A DNA stretch of 64,000 bases from Bacteriovoracaceae bacterium. GTDB lineage: Bacteria > Bdellovibrionota > Bacteriovoracia > Bacteriovoracales > Bacteriovoracaceae. The stretch is from positions 19,993 through 83,992 of the forward strand of contig JAIEMA010000004.1 in the NCBI GenBank assembly GCA_019752535.1, in the 5' to 3' direction. Positions 49,967 to 59,948 of the stretch are shown one piece after another (position 1 is the first letter of the stretch; every line of letters begins with the position of its first letter). A program made the translations under genes and the position numbers. A model generated the notes under the pieces. That model ran no database searches. It had not been told where the DNA came from and worked only from the letters and a program-made list of their open reading frames with translations.

Positions 49967-51655
49967 ATGAATACAAAGAAGTTGTGCGTTTTAGTTGGTC
50001 TAATGGCCCTTTCACCATGGGCGCTCTCAAAATCTTCCAATCAAATGAGTACTGAGTCTCCTTTCGTCTCTGGCGAAGTCTTAGTTAAGCTCAAGTCTGG
50101 TGCCTCTTTTAAGTCTCTCTCAAACCTCAATTTAAAAAAACAATTGAAACTTGAGGCCGGAGAGTTTGCTCTTGTTCATACAAATGAAAAATCGATGGCG
50201 CTTGCGATTACTGCTTTAGAGCAAAATCCTGCGATTGAGTATGCTGAACCGAACTACATTTTTACGGCCATTGATAACTCAACACCTCTAGAGCATCTCT
50301 TGGCGCGCGTTGATGTTCCTTCGGATGATCGCTTTGGTCTGCTTTGGGGTTTATCAAACAATGGAAACAATGAGCCTGATCGCAATGGCTCTCAAGGAAC
50401 TGAGCAAGGTGTAGCTTCAGTTGATGTGAATGCACTGAAAGCTTGGCAGATCACTAAAGGTTCGAGAGATGTCACGATTGCAATTATCGATACGGGGATG
50501 GACTATAACCATCCTGATCTAGCGGCAAACGTTTATACAAATCCAAAAGAGATTCCTGGAAACGGAATTGATGATGATAAAAACGGCTATATCGATGACG
50601 TTCATGGCTGGAACGCGGCTTTAGATAATGGCGATCCAATGGATGGTAACGGACATGGAACACATTGTGCCGGAACAATCGGTGCGGTTCATGGCAACGG
50701 TGGAGTGGCCGGAGTAATGGCCGATGTAAAAATGATGCCTGTAAAGTTTTTAACGGATGATGGCTCAGGAACATTGGTTGATGCGATTGAGGCGATTGAT
50801 TACGCCACTAAAATGGATGTTGATCTCATGAGTAACTCATGGGGCGGCGGTGGCTTCACTCAAGCTCTCTTTGACAGTATTAAAGCTGCTTCTGATAAGG
50901 GCATTCTCTTTATTGCGGCCGCAGGAAACTCAACTAGCAATAATGACACTCGTCCAAACTATCCTTCAAATTATCAAACAGAGAACATGGTTGCAGTGGC
51001 CGCTCATACTCATCAAGACCAACTCGCCACATTCTCTAGCTATGGTAAGCGCACAGTCCATGTGGCCGCTCCTGGTAAAAACATTCTTTCATCAACTCCA
51101 AAAAATACTTACTCCGTCTTTTCTGGAACCTCAATGGCGACACCTCACGTCGCAGGTGTTGTTGGATTGTATCTTTCACAAGAAGGTCGCCGCCCTCATG
51201 CTGAAACAATTGAGCGCATCCTTGGCACAAGTGTTCCAAGTGCGGCTTACAGACGCACAACAATTTCTGGCGGACGTATTGATGCCTATAATCTTTTAAC
51301 GAACACTCGCCCGGCGAGAAATGAGCCAGATGCAGGAAGCTGGCGTTCAGAAGGATTAGCCCAAGTCTTTGAAAGTGCTCATCCTTATGCCAATAGTGCC
51401 AAAATTACTCGCAACATCTCTGTACCGGGCGCGAAGTTTATTCGTCTCACGGTTAAAAAATTGGATGTTGAGAGCAATTATGACTTCTTAACCGTTAAAG
51501 ATGCGGCCGGAAATGTCATTGAAAAGCTCACTGGCAAGCTTAACGACTATCAAACAGATTACGTTCAGGGCGAAACGATTAACTTAGAGTTTACTTCAGA
51601 TAGCTCTCAGAGCGCTTGGGGCTATTTAGTTGAAGAGGTTCAGGTCGTTTATTAA
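49967..51655 (+). CDS. Subtilisin-like (S8) serine protease with C-terminal pre-peptidase-type domain
   Basis: IAIIDTGMDYNHPDL, GNGHGTHCAGTIGA, SGTSMATPHVAGVVGL. Confidence 0.96.
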   Translation: MNTKKLCVLVGLMALSPWALSKSSNQMSTESPFVSGEVLVKLKSGASFKSLSNLNLKKQLKLEAGEFALVHTNEKSMALAITALEQNPAIEYAEPNYIFTAIDNSTPLEHLLARVDVPSDDRFGLLWGLSNNGNNEPDRNGSQGTEQGVASVDVNALKAWQITKGSRDVTIAIIDTGMDYNHPDLAANVYTNPKEIPGNGIDDDKNGYIDDVHGWNAALDNGDPMDGNGHGTHCAGTIGAVHGNGGVAGVMADVKMMPVKFLTDDGSGTLVDAIEAIDYATKMDVDLMSNSWGGGGFTQALFDSIKAASDKGILFIAAAGNSTSNNDTRPNYPSNYQTENMVAVAAHTHQDQLATFSSYGKRTVHVAAPGKNILSSTPKNTYSVFSGTSMATPHVAGVVGLYLSQEGRRPHAETIERILGTSVPSAAYRRTTISGGRIDAYNLLTNTRPARNEPDAGSWRSEGLAQVFESAHPYANSAKITRNISVPGAKFIRLTVKKLDVESNYDFLTVKDAAGNVIEKLTGKLNDYQTDYVQGETINLEFTSDSSQSAWGYLVEEVQVVY

Positions 51656-51666
51656 TTTTTTTTGAA

Positions 51667-51690
51667 TGAAAGGCATCTGCAAAGATGCCT
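51667..51690 (+). terminator. Intrinsic terminator-like hairpin after S8 protease
   Basis: AAAGGCATCtgcaaaGATGCCTTT. Confidence 0.65.
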
Positions 51691-51753
51691 TTCCTCATCT
51701 TTGCCAATAACTCTTGGCAGTCTATTTTTTTGATTCTCCCTTATAATCTTGAT

Positions 51754-52458
51754 GTGAAAATTAAAATCCTAACCAATCAGAAGGGCAGTGTTGCGTTGAT
51801 GGCAATCCTTTTTGTCTTTGTATGTGTTGGGATAAGTTTTTCAATATTTCAAATCAGACAAGACATGAAGGGAGCTTCTGCTTTTTTTGATAAACGTCTT
51901 GGTGAACATCAAGTCCTAGTGGGAATCGAAAATTATTTCAAAGACAATCTTAATTGCTCTCAGATGCTCTCTGGTAAGCGTCGTGGCGATCTTCTTTTAG
52001 ACAATCATTCCCCTAATGCTCCAAAGATTGGGAAAGAATGGAAGAAGTCGGGCTGGATAGTGAAAGACCTCTTCTTGCTAAGGGCCGAAGATGCAAAGGG
52101 GTGGGCGATTGATGTTCACAATCTTGATCGAGTGCATTTGAAAGTCTCTCTCGTTCCAAAGCCTGTCGAGGGAATCAAAGTGGGGATGGATTATCTTTTG
52201 AATGCGCCTGCTTCAGTAAAAATCATTTCTTTGAATGTCATTGAGGCCGATGAAAAGGTGTTCTCACATTGTCGTCGTCAACTTGCTCAACAAGCCTGTC
52301 AGGAGTTTGCTCACTCGAAGGGAAGTGTCGCGAAGATGGATCTTGATCGAGAGCCGGCGAGTTTGAGTCTTAATTGCGCCGCTGGGGTGGTCCATCAGGT
52401 GCACTGCTTAGTTCCGCATTCAGATGCGCCTATCTGGCGTTGTAATAACCGCAAATAA
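51754..52458 (+). CDS. Prepilin-like membrane protein (GTG start proposed)
   Basis: NQKG|SVALMAILFVFVCVGISFSIFQ class III signal-like; the ATG at 51685 lies inside a terminator hairpin. Confidence 0.5.
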   Translation: MKIKILTNQKGSVALMAILFVFVCVGISFSIFQIRQDMKGASAFFDKRLGEHQVLVGIENYFKDNLNCSQMLSGKRRGDLLLDNHSPNAPKIGKEWKKSGWIVKDLFLLRAEDAKGWAIDVHNLDRVHLKVSLVPKPVEGIKVGMDYLLNAPASVKIISLNVIEADEKVFSHCRRQLAQQACQEFAHSKGSVAKMDLDREPASLSLNCAAGVVHQVHCLVPHSDAPIWRCNNRK

Positions 52459-52461
52459 AAA

Positions 52462-52480
52462 GGGCCCCTAAAAGGGGCCC
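52462..52480. terminator. Intrinsic terminator between prepilin-like gene and rpmB
   Basis: GGGCCCCtaaaaGGGGCCC, A/T-rich flank. Confidence 0.8.
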
Positions 52481-52503
52481 ACTCAATCTTGTGTCAGTAG
52501 TGA

Positions 52504-52737
52504 CTATTGAAACAAGTGAATATTTTTTCTGAGGTAAGCAGAAAGTGAGCCCACTTTATCAAGTGTGCGCATAGTGCTTGTAGAGATACGAAGACGGATC
52601 GTGCGACCTGTCTCTGGATCAAAAATTTTCTTAGTCTTCAAGTTCGCTTCAGAGAACTTGCGAGTTTTGATGTTTGAGTGAGAAACTTTGTGGTTGGCCT
52701 GACGGCCTTTACCTGATAAATCACATTTACGAGACAT
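52504..52737 (-). CDS. rpmB: 50S ribosomal protein L28
   Basis: MSRKCDLSGKGRQANHKVSHSNIKTRKFSEANLKTKKIF. Confidence 0.95.
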   Translation of the reverse strand: MSRKCDLSGKGRQANHKVSHSNIKTRKFSEANLKTKKIFDPETGRTIRLRISTSTMRTLDKVGSLSAYLRKNIHLFQ

Positions 52738-52860
52738 AACAAATCCTTAGCTAGTTTTAAGTCTGGGAAGATTAACGCCCCCGGACTGTCTTTGGCAATT
52801 GAGAAATGAGCAATCTTGAGGTTTAATCCTCCCATCAACGCCTAAAACCTAGGAATTTTT

Positions 52861-54837
52861 ATGATCAAGCCTCTTAAAATTAAAAACGCGCTGCAAAAAG
52901 CTCCTCAGTCTCAACCTATTTATTCAGTAAAAATAAAAAATTCAAAGAATGAAGAAGTGACCCTGGCCGACCCTAGAGCGACTCGCTCTATGCTTGCACT
53001 CATGGATCTTGGGGCCGTTAATGGAGGCGCTGCTTGTCACTGGGGTGGACCTTCAGCGATGACTGAACTTTGGACGGCTTTGCATTCGATCATGTTTAAA
53101 GAGTCTCATTGGTTTGAAAAATATAATTTTGTGAACGATATTGGTCATGCGGAAAACGGCATTTATGCTCTTCGTGCAAACCTTGGTTATGGCGATTTAA
53201 CTTTAGAGACTCTCAAAGGCTTCCGCTCGATAAAATCAAAACTCACGGGACACGGTGAATCTCATCTCTACCCAGAAGGTGTCTTACTCTCTAACGGTCC
53301 TCTGGCCTCTGCACTCCCGCAAGCTCAAGGTCTGGCCATGGCCGACGCTCTCGCTGGAAATAACCGTCTGACTATTTGCTCCATCTCTGATGGCGCGAGT
53401 ATGGAAGGAGAAGCCAAAGAAGCCTTTGCAGCGATCCCAGGACTTGCGGCCAAAGGAAAGCTCGCTCCCTTTTTAATGATTGTCTCTGATAACAACACAA
53501 AACTTGGCGGCAGAATTGATAAAGATTCATTCAGCATGCAGCCGACATTCTCAACTCTTGAAACCCTTGGCTGGAATGTGGTGAAACTTGAAGAGGGGAA
53601 TGATTTAGCGAAATCTCTTCACGCGCTTGAGCTTGCGATGAGTAAGCTTGATCCGAAAAAGCCGATCGCTCTTTGGGCAAAGACTGTCAAAGGTTATGGA
53701 AATAAATCAACAGTTGAATCAAGCTCTGGGGGCCATGGCTTTCCACTGAAAGCGCATGATGAAGCCATTCATAACTTCTTAAAAGAAATTTGGGATGGAG
53801 CTGAAGTACCAAAAGAATTCACTTCTTGGGCTAACGAGCTCACAGTGAAACCAGAGAAGAAATCTTCTTCGGGCGTTCCAAAAGATAAAATTCAAATCGG
53901 CGTTTCAAAGGCCCTGGTGAAAGCGGCAAAAGAAGGACTTCCGGTTTATTCTCTCTCTTGTGATCTTGCGGGCTCAACCGGACTTAAGGCTTTTCAATCG
54001 GAATGTCCGACTCATTTTCAAGATGTTGGTATCGCTGAATCAAATATGGTTTCTGCTGCTGCAGGTATGAGTAAACTGGGCTTTATTCCAGTCGTTGATA
54101 CCTTTGCCGCCTTTGGAGTGACAAAAGGAAATCTTCCACTCGTCATGGCTTCACTTTCTGAATCGCCAGTGATTGCGATTTTCTCTCACACTGGCTTTCA
54201 AGATGCGGCCGATGGCGCAAGTCATCAGTCTCTGACTTATATGAGCGCTCTCGCTTCTATTCCCAACACTGTGCTCGTCAATCTTGCGACCGCTAAAGAA
54301 GCCGAAGAGTATGTCTATCAAGCGATCAAAGAGATCGCCTCTCTTCGTGAATCAAGTCATCATGCTCCAAGTTTCATTTTTTTCTTAGGTCGTGAGAATT
54401 TCCCTTTGGAAACTAAAGAAGGGCTCACTTATAAAATCGGCGCCCCTCAAGTGATTGAAGCGGGATCTGATGCCATGATTGTGGCGACGGGATCTCTGCT
54501 GGAAGAAGCACGAGCTGCGGCAGAAATGTTAAAGGCCGAAGGAAAAAGTGTCGCCGTCATTCAGCACGCGTTTGTCAATCGTGTGGATGGGCAACTCATG
54601 GCGAGTATGCTGAAAAAATCCGGATCAAAACTTGTCACGGTTGAAGATCATCAATTGATTGCCGGCATGGGAGCGATGCTTTCTCACTCACTCTTGCTTT
54701 CTGGAGCGGATTTTAAACTCAAATCTTTAGGTGTGAAGGGTGAGTTTGGTCAATCAAGTTACACGGCAAAAGAGTTGTATCAAAAGCATGGTCTTGATCG
54801 CGAAGCGATCGTGAAAGCTGTGAAAGCACTTTTGTGA
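52861..54837 (+). CDS. tkt: Transketolase
   Basis: ISDGASMEGEAKEAFA, TVKGYGNKSTVE, QDVGIAESNMVSAAAGM. Confidence 0.9.
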   Translation: MIKPLKIKNALQKAPQSQPIYSVKIKNSKNEEVTLADPRATRSMLALMDLGAVNGGAACHWGGPSAMTELWTALHSIMFKESHWFEKYNFVNDIGHAENGIYALRANLGYGDLTLETLKGFRSIKSKLTGHGESHLYPEGVLLSNGPLASALPQAQGLAMADALAGNNRLTICSISDGASMEGEAKEAFAAIPGLAAKGKLAPFLMIVSDNNTKLGGRIDKDSFSMQPTFSTLETLGWNVVKLEEGNDLAKSLHALELAMSKLDPKKPIALWAKTVKGYGNKSTVESSSGGHGFPLKAHDEAIHNFLKEIWDGAEVPKEFTSWANELTVKPEKKSSSGVPKDKIQIGVSKALVKAAKEGLPVYSLSCDLAGSTGLKAFQSECPTHFQDVGIAESNMVSAAAGMSKLGFIPVVDTFAAFGVTKGNLPLVMASLSESPVIAIFSHTGFQDAADGASHQSLTYMSALASIPNTVLVNLATAKEAEEYVYQAIKEIASLRESSHHAPSFIFFLGRENFPLETKEGLTYKIGAPQVIEAGSDAMIVATGSLLEEARAAAEMLKAEGKSVAVIQHAFVNRVDGQLMASMLKKSGSKLVTVEDHQLIAGMGAMLSHSLLLSGADFKLKSLGVKGEFGQSSYTAKELYQKHGLDREAIVKAVKALL

Positions 54838-55205
54838 TTACCGGTATTCAAAATTTTCACTACTACGTTCAGAATATGGAGCGAGCGGTGGAGTTTTACT
54901 GTGCCGCTTTCGGTTGCAAAAAAGTTTTTGGGGATGAGTATTGGACGTCACTTACTCTTCACGGAATCACCATCGGTCTTCACGGCAATAATGGCTCGCC
55001 GGTTGAGAAGGTTCCACGCAACGAGCATGGGGCCAAGACCGGTGGCACCCTGACATTGAAGAGTGATAATATTCCAGAAGATCGCGCCCGTTTAGAGAAG
55101 CTTGGATCCACAATTATCGGTGAAAGCAAAACGGATTGGGGCCATATGTTGGTGTTTGAAGATCTCGACGGGAACATCCTCAACCTTCAGCACCCCAGCT
55201 ACTAG
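54834..55205 (+). CDS. VOC/glyoxalase-family protein
   Basis: IQNFHYYVQNMERAVEFYCAAFGCKKVFGDEYW; FEDLDGNILNLQ. Confidence 0.9.
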   Translation: MITGIQNFHYYVQNMERAVEFYCAAFGCKKVFGDEYWTSLTLHGITIGLHGNNGSPVEKVPRNEHGAKTGGTLTLKSDNIPEDRARLEKLGSTIIGESKTDWGHMLVFEDLDGNILNLQHPSY

Positions 55206-55606
55206 CGGCAAGGCTTGATGATCACTTGGCGAAGGCCGTCTTCTGGCACCACTTCGTCTTCAAGGCCCATGGCAATGTCATAGGTCACGATGCCACGGAT
55301 GACTTTGAGTGTCCGGATAGCAAATCCACCACCGCCGCCGCCAAAGAAGAAGTCCGTTTTTTTCCACACTTTCATCTTTTTTACTACGGCATCGACTTCG
55401 CCTTTGTAGCAGAAGTTTTCATAGCCGTAGGTGGCTTGTACGTCGGTCTCTTGAGCGATGAGTTTTTCTACATCGATGAGCTTGCGGCCATCTTTAACAA
55501 AGAGGCTAGAGGTTTGAGCAAAGCTTGCAGTACTTAAGAGCATGAGAGTTGTGAAGATAAAGTTTTTCATGGCCAGAAGGTAGACCACTTGTTTGGGCTT
55601 GCGCAA
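55202..55606 (-). CDS. Small exported protein
   Basis: Signal peptide TLMLLSTASFA. Confidence 0.6.
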   Translation of the reverse strand: MRKPKQVVYLLAMKNFIFTTLMLLSTASFAQTSSLFVKDGRKLIDVEKLIAQETDVQATYGYENFCYKGEVDAVVKKMKVWKKTDFFFGGGGGGFAIRTLKVIRGIVTYDIAMGLEDEVVPEDGLRQVIIKPCR

Positions 55607-55627
55607 AGGGGTGTGTAAGAAATTCTC

Positions 55628-56074
55628 TTACGAGCACCAACCCGCGCAAACTAAACGTTTGCCGTGAGTGACGCGACTGGTTCGGTGCTCGAATCCATCA
55701 ATCCCCGTTTGGAAAATGATCAAAGTTCCAGGATCAAAGGGACCGAGTTCTATGGCTTCTGTGGTGCCACGAGGACGAATGCCGAGAGTCCCACCGCTGG
55801 GTTTTCCAAAAAAAATCAGCGACCATGAAAAAGCGAGCACACGTGAGCCATCATCATGCCAGATGCCATCCTCCTCATCAGGATTGTCACCGTCTCGAAG
55901 AGCGAGCATGTGTTCAATGTGGGAGAATTTTTTAAATTGCTGAAGATAAGTTTTGAGCTCCCCATGAACGGCATTCTTCATGACACCATCAAGCTCATCC
56001 CATTTTTGATCTTTGGCGAATTCTTTCGCGCCACTGGGGAGAGGGAATGGCGTGACAAGGAATCCGTCTTTCAT
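55628..56074 (-). CDS. 2OG-Fe(II) oxygenase-like protein
   Basis: IWHDDGSRVLAFSW (HxD-like) and FEHRTSRVTHGKRLVCAGW (distal H/R). Confidence 0.65.
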   Translation of the reverse strand: MKDGFLVTPFPLPSGAKEFAKDQKWDELDGVMKNAVHGELKTYLQQFKKFSHIEHMLALRDGDNPDEEDGIWHDDGSRVLAFSWSLIFFGKPSGGTLGIRPRGTTEAIELGPFDPGTLIIFQTGIDGFEHRTSRVTHGKRLVCAGWCS

Positions 56075-57423
56075 TCCATCTCGTGAGGGAGCGGGCGCTT
56101 TTTCGGGCGATAGTATGTGCGCGGAGAGTAGTCAGCAAAATCGGCGATCTTACTCATGTAAATGCACGCATACTTTTCCACTTGGCCTGCAAAGCGTGAG
56201 GGTTCAACACCAGCGCGCATGACTTCACCCCAATGAGGGTTGAAGTGTTTCTGGTATTCACGGATAAGTTTTCCAAGCTTTTTATCAATGCCTTCAATTT
56301 CATCAAAGAGAGGCTGAGATTTTTTCTTATCCCGTGATTCATGTAAGCGATCAAGATCATGCTCGAGATCAATTTTTCGATTCATGAGGGCATTGATCTC
56401 AACGCCCGTTTCTTTCGTCGCCTTAAGGGCCTCTCTCTCGCCTTCAAGTTCTTCCACAACCAAAGCCGTTCTCCAATTGCAGGTCTTCTTTAGGGTGAGA
56501 ATGTCACCGTAGATATGATCGCCTAGATAGAGAATTTGCTCGCCTGAGAGGCCATGGTCTTTCTGCAGTGTTTGAGCGCAGCCGCCTTGATACACGCCTT
56601 TAGTCACTGGGCCATGGTGATTTTTAAGCATGCCGGTTTTAAGATCCACACTTAAAAAAGAGAGACGATCAGTAAAAAAACGCGGCTTGGTGGCACTTGT
56701 GATGACTAAATCAAAGAGATCAGTCCAGTGCTGATTTTTTTTAAGAAATGGAGTGATGGTGTAATCCAGCAGCAACTTTGAGTATTCATAATCAGAATTA
56801 GTTATGACCCAAAGTTTTTTTCCAAACTTTTTAAAACTCTCAAGCACAGCGACAGCTTCTGGATCTTGGACGATATATTTTTTAACGTCTTTTTTGACTT
56901 CACTCTTTAGTGAGCCATCACGGTGAGAAGTATCAAGAGCTTCTATTAAGTCCGCTTCAATTTGCTTAAAGTCGGGGAGAGCTAATTTATCGTCAGCATT
57001 TTTAAGATCAACGATTTGCATGAGAAGGCAGGCATAAGCAATAGAGAAAGAGGTATCCACAATCGCAAATCTTCCTGAATCATTGAGATCAACAGAGAGA
57101 CCCTGATAAATTTTCTGCTGGGTTTTAAAATCGAGCTCTTTACCGCCGTGACGTGACTGCTTCACTTTAGAGTGGAGTGAGAGTTTAAGTACGTTGCCAT
57201 GAGGCTTATCAATGACAAGACCTCTGATGATGCGTGAATAATCAAACTTAAGACTCTTCACGATTGCGGGATATTTTTTTGTCGAGAGAAGCTTCTTCTT
57301 AATCTCTTCATAAGTCATGGCCTCAAAGGCCTCAGAGTTGTAGCGGACTAGGGTGTAGTCCATATCAAATCCAATCGCTTGGATGTGTTTCATGTTCAAA
57401 GTTCTGTTTACGTATATTCCCAT
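56071..57423 (-). CDS. HAD-superfamily 5'-nucleotidase (cN-II/IMP-GMP type)
   Basis: IQAIGFDMDYTLVRYNSEAFE; VITNSDYEYSKLLLDY; YLGDHIYGDIL. Confidence 0.92.
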   Translation of the reverse strand: MGIYVNRTLNMKHIQAIGFDMDYTLVRYNSEAFEAMTYEEIKKKLLSTKKYPAIVKSLKFDYSRIIRGLVIDKPHGNVLKLSLHSKVKQSRHGGKELDFKTQQKIYQGLSVDLNDSGRFAIVDTSFSIAYACLLMQIVDLKNADDKLALPDFKQIEADLIEALDTSHRDGSLKSEVKKDVKKYIVQDPEAVAVLESFKKFGKKLWVITNSDYEYSKLLLDYTITPFLKKNQHWTDLFDLVITSATKPRFFTDRLSFLSVDLKTGMLKNHHGPVTKGVYQGGCAQTLQKDHGLSGEQILYLGDHIYGDILTLKKTCNWRTALVVEELEGEREALKATKETGVEINALMNRKIDLEHDLDRLHESRDKKKSQPLFDEIEGIDKKLGKLIREYQKHFNPHWGEVMRAGVEPSRFAGQVEKYACIYMSKIADFADYSPRTYYRPKKRPLPHEME

Positions 57424-57562
57424 AAGCCCTCGTATTTCCAGTGTCCCTTGAGGGGGGTAACCAGTCAATTCAAGAGTTTTTTACATGGGTCGCAAGATTT
57501 TACGCATTGAGTCTTGGAATTGCTATATAAAGCCTACGCTTTTATTAAACGAAGGAGAAAGC

Positions 57563-58846
57563 ATGTCCACTTTCATCAAGCGCGGCCTTTCATTGAGTTT
57601 ATCTGTTCTCTCAACAGGTACATTGGCCCAGGCCACATCACAAAAAGTCGTCTATGGGGTGGATAACCGCGTAGAAGTTTATGAAGCTCCTGCTTCTTTT
57701 CAAAAAGTAGCTGCTTCAACAGCTGCGATGATTCCAATTGGAAAACTCACTTTAAAAGTCAGCGAGACAGATTCTAATGTCCGCACTTATACAGCAAAGC
57801 AAGATTCACTTAAAGAAAATGGCATCTGTGAAGATGACCGCTACGCCAATCAGCCCACTCCTGCGATGTGCTCAGGCTTCTTGGTCGGACCCGATCTTAT
57901 CGTGACGGCTGGCCACTGTGCTCGAGGTTACAGAACTTGTGAGGACAATACTTGGGTCTTTGGATTTGATGTCGATCAGGCGACGGCCTCTTCAGGTGTA
58001 AATATCCCAGCAGAAAACGTTTATCGTTGTAAAAAAATCGTCAATCAAATCTTAAATGGCATGAGTGGTAATGATCATGCGCTTATTCAGCTTGATCGCG
58101 TTGTTTCAGATCGCGCTCCATTGAAATTTAGAACTGAAGGCAAGATTGCTGATAATACTCCAATCGTTGTTATGGGTCACCCTATGGGTCTTCCTACGAA
58201 GATTGCTGATGGCGCCAATGTTCGCACTAACGTTCACCCTCACTATTTCGTCGCCAACCTTGATACATTTGGCGGTAACTCAGGTTCAGCCGTTTTTAAT
58301 ACTGATGACTTAGTTGTTGAAGGTATTCTTGTTCGCGGAGAAACGGACTATGTCTACAATCCTTCTAAGATGTGTCAGGAAGTGAATGTTTGTAAGGATG
58401 ACAACTGTCGCGGTGAAGACGTCACTCGTATCACAGATATTATTGAGCTTGCTCAAGGCGAAAAAGTGTTGAACGCAGCTGCTGCTGGTGACTTAGCTAC
58501 AGTTAAGTCTTACTTGGATGCCAAGGGTTGGATTGAAATGCGTAATAACAATGGTGAAACGATCCTTATGAAAGCGGCCCAAGCTCAATTGACTGAAGTC
58601 GCTGAGATGCTGATCGCTCAGACTGCTGAAGTAAATGCAAAAGATCTAGTTGGTGAGACGTCATTGATGAAAGCAGTAAGAAAGTCTAACACTGCTATGG
58701 TTGAGCTTCTCCTTGCTTCCGGAGCGGATGCCAATTTAACAAATGCGAAGGGAATCAATGCTCTTGGAATGACAAAATGGTTTAACTTGAAACAGCGCAA
58801 AATCCGTAAGCTTTTAAAAGCAGCGATGGCGCCTAAAAAGGGCTAG
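57563..58846 (+). CDS. Exported trypsin-like protease with C-terminal ankyrin repeats
   Basis: VTAGHC, GNDHALIQLDR, TFGGNSGSAVF; then NGETILMKAAQ..., VGETSLMKAVRKSNTAMVELLLASGADAN. Confidence 0.9.
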   Translation: MSTFIKRGLSLSLSVLSTGTLAQATSQKVVYGVDNRVEVYEAPASFQKVAASTAAMIPIGKLTLKVSETDSNVRTYTAKQDSLKENGICEDDRYANQPTPAMCSGFLVGPDLIVTAGHCARGYRTCEDNTWVFGFDVDQATASSGVNIPAENVYRCKKIVNQILNGMSGNDHALIQLDRVVSDRAPLKFRTEGKIADNTPIVVMGHPMGLPTKIADGANVRTNVHPHYFVANLDTFGGNSGSAVFNTDDLVVEGILVRGETDYVYNPSKMCQEVNVCKDDNCRGEDVTRITDIIELAQGEKVLNAAAAGDLATVKSYLDAKGWIEMRNNNGETILMKAAQAQLTEVAEMLIAQTAEVNAKDLVGETSLMKAVRKSNTAMVELLLASGADANLTNAKGINALGMTKWFNLKQRKIRKLLKAAMAPKKG

Positions 58847-58906
58847 TTTCCGGTTGATTGATTGCGTGCAACGCTCTAGATTAATATCTCCTAGATTTCA
58901 AATTGT

Positions 58907-58982
58907 GGGGGATTAGCTCAGCTGGGAGAGCGCTTGGATGGCATTCAAGAGGTCAGCAGTTCGATCCTGCTATTCTCCACCA
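58907..58982 (+). tRNA. tRNA-Ala (anticodon GGC), CCA encoded
   Basis: Cloverleaf GGGGGAT..GCTC..GAGC..CTTGG-ATGGCAT-TCAAG..TTCGATC..ATTCTCCACCA. Confidence 0.9.
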
Positions 58983-58986
58983 AAAT

Positions 58987-59020
58987 ACTTAGGGCCAAGC
59001 TTTTATGCTTGGCCTTTTTT
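58987..59020 (+). terminator. Intrinsic terminator after tRNA-Ala
   Basis: GGCCAAGCttttatGCTTGGCCTTTTTTA. Confidence 0.85.
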
Positions 59021-59038
59021 ATGTCTAAAACTTCCGAT

Positions 59039-59233
59039 CTAAACTAACTCATTAAAACCTAAGACACGAATATCTCGAAGCTCACCGCGTTCATTCTTGG
59101 CCGCTTCTTCAACCTCAATTGTTTTCCCTGTCCCAACGTGACTGAGCTTGGCTTTTTTTGGCTTAGGCCTTGGCTTGAAGCGATAGCCATACTCACCACA
59201 CCCAGACTGGATTAGCTTTGAGGGGTCAACCAT
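59039..59233 (-). CDS. Small hypothetical protein
   Basis: 64-aa ORF. Confidence 0.4.
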   Translation of the reverse strand: MVDPSKLIQSGCGEYGYRFKPRPKPKKAKLSHVGTGKTIEVEEAAKNERGELRDIRVLGFNELV

Positions 59234-59296
59234 ACGTTTTCAATCATGAGTGGGCACTGGCTCTCCATGGCTAACTAAAAACGAATGGAGTGAAGC

Positions 59297-59935
59297 ATGT
59301 CTAAAAAGAAAAAGCGTTCAAGTTACAAGATTGTGGGAGAGGCGCAGCTGGCACTGAGAGAATTGCGCCTTGAGAGGGGCTGGAGTTTAGCGCAAGCGGC
59401 AGGGCCGTTAGGAATTAAATCCAAGGCCCTGGGGCATATTGAGAACGGGCGAGTGAGTTTAACCGATCTACGTGTCCGAGAAATCTTAGAGAAGTGGGGG
59501 CTCACTTATTTTGATTTCGCGCGTGCCAAGAAAACAGTGAAAGATGGAATTCGAAATAAGCCTAGTAGGGTTTTTGTTCGCACGGTGCTCACCAATAAAG
59601 ATCGAAGGAGCTATCAGAAAGTTATCACCAAAGAAGTGCGCGTACTAAAGGTTCTGCGTCAAATGAAAAAGCTCTCGCAAGCAAAGGCCTCCTCACTCTG
59701 CGGTTATTCAAGACCCACTATTGGGCATATTGAACAAGGCCGCATCGAGCTAGAGCGAGAACGGATAGAGCATATTGTGAGGGCGTATGGCTTTGAGGTG
59801 GGAGAGTTTGATCAAATGATGGGAGAAGAGGTTTTGAGGGATGAACTCCTGACAAAATGTGTCCAGCGAATCGAAAGTTTGTCACCGGAAAAGCTTCGTC
59901 TGATAAACTCATTATTAGAAGTTAAGATGATCTAG
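59297..59935 (+). CDS. Regulator with two XRE-type HTH domains
   Basis: LRELRLERGWSLAQAAGPLGIKSKALGHIENGR and LRQMKKLSQAKASSLCGYSRPTIGHIEQGR. Confidence 0.85.
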   Translation: MSKKKKRSSYKIVGEAQLALRELRLERGWSLAQAAGPLGIKSKALGHIENGRVSLTDLRVREILEKWGLTYFDFARAKKTVKDGIRNKPSRVFVRTVLTNKDRRSYQKVITKEVRVLKVLRQMKKLSQAKASSLCGYSRPTIGHIEQGRIELERERIEHIVRAYGFEVGEFDQMMGEEVLRDELLTKCVQRIESLSPEKLRLINSLLEVKMI

Positions 59936-59948
59936 AGGAAGATTTTAA

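Noticed and set aside
51685-51753. ATG start at 51685 for the prepilin-like gene
   Set aside because: The ATG lies inside the terminator hairpin of the S8 protease; the GTG at 51754 gives a sensible class III signal.
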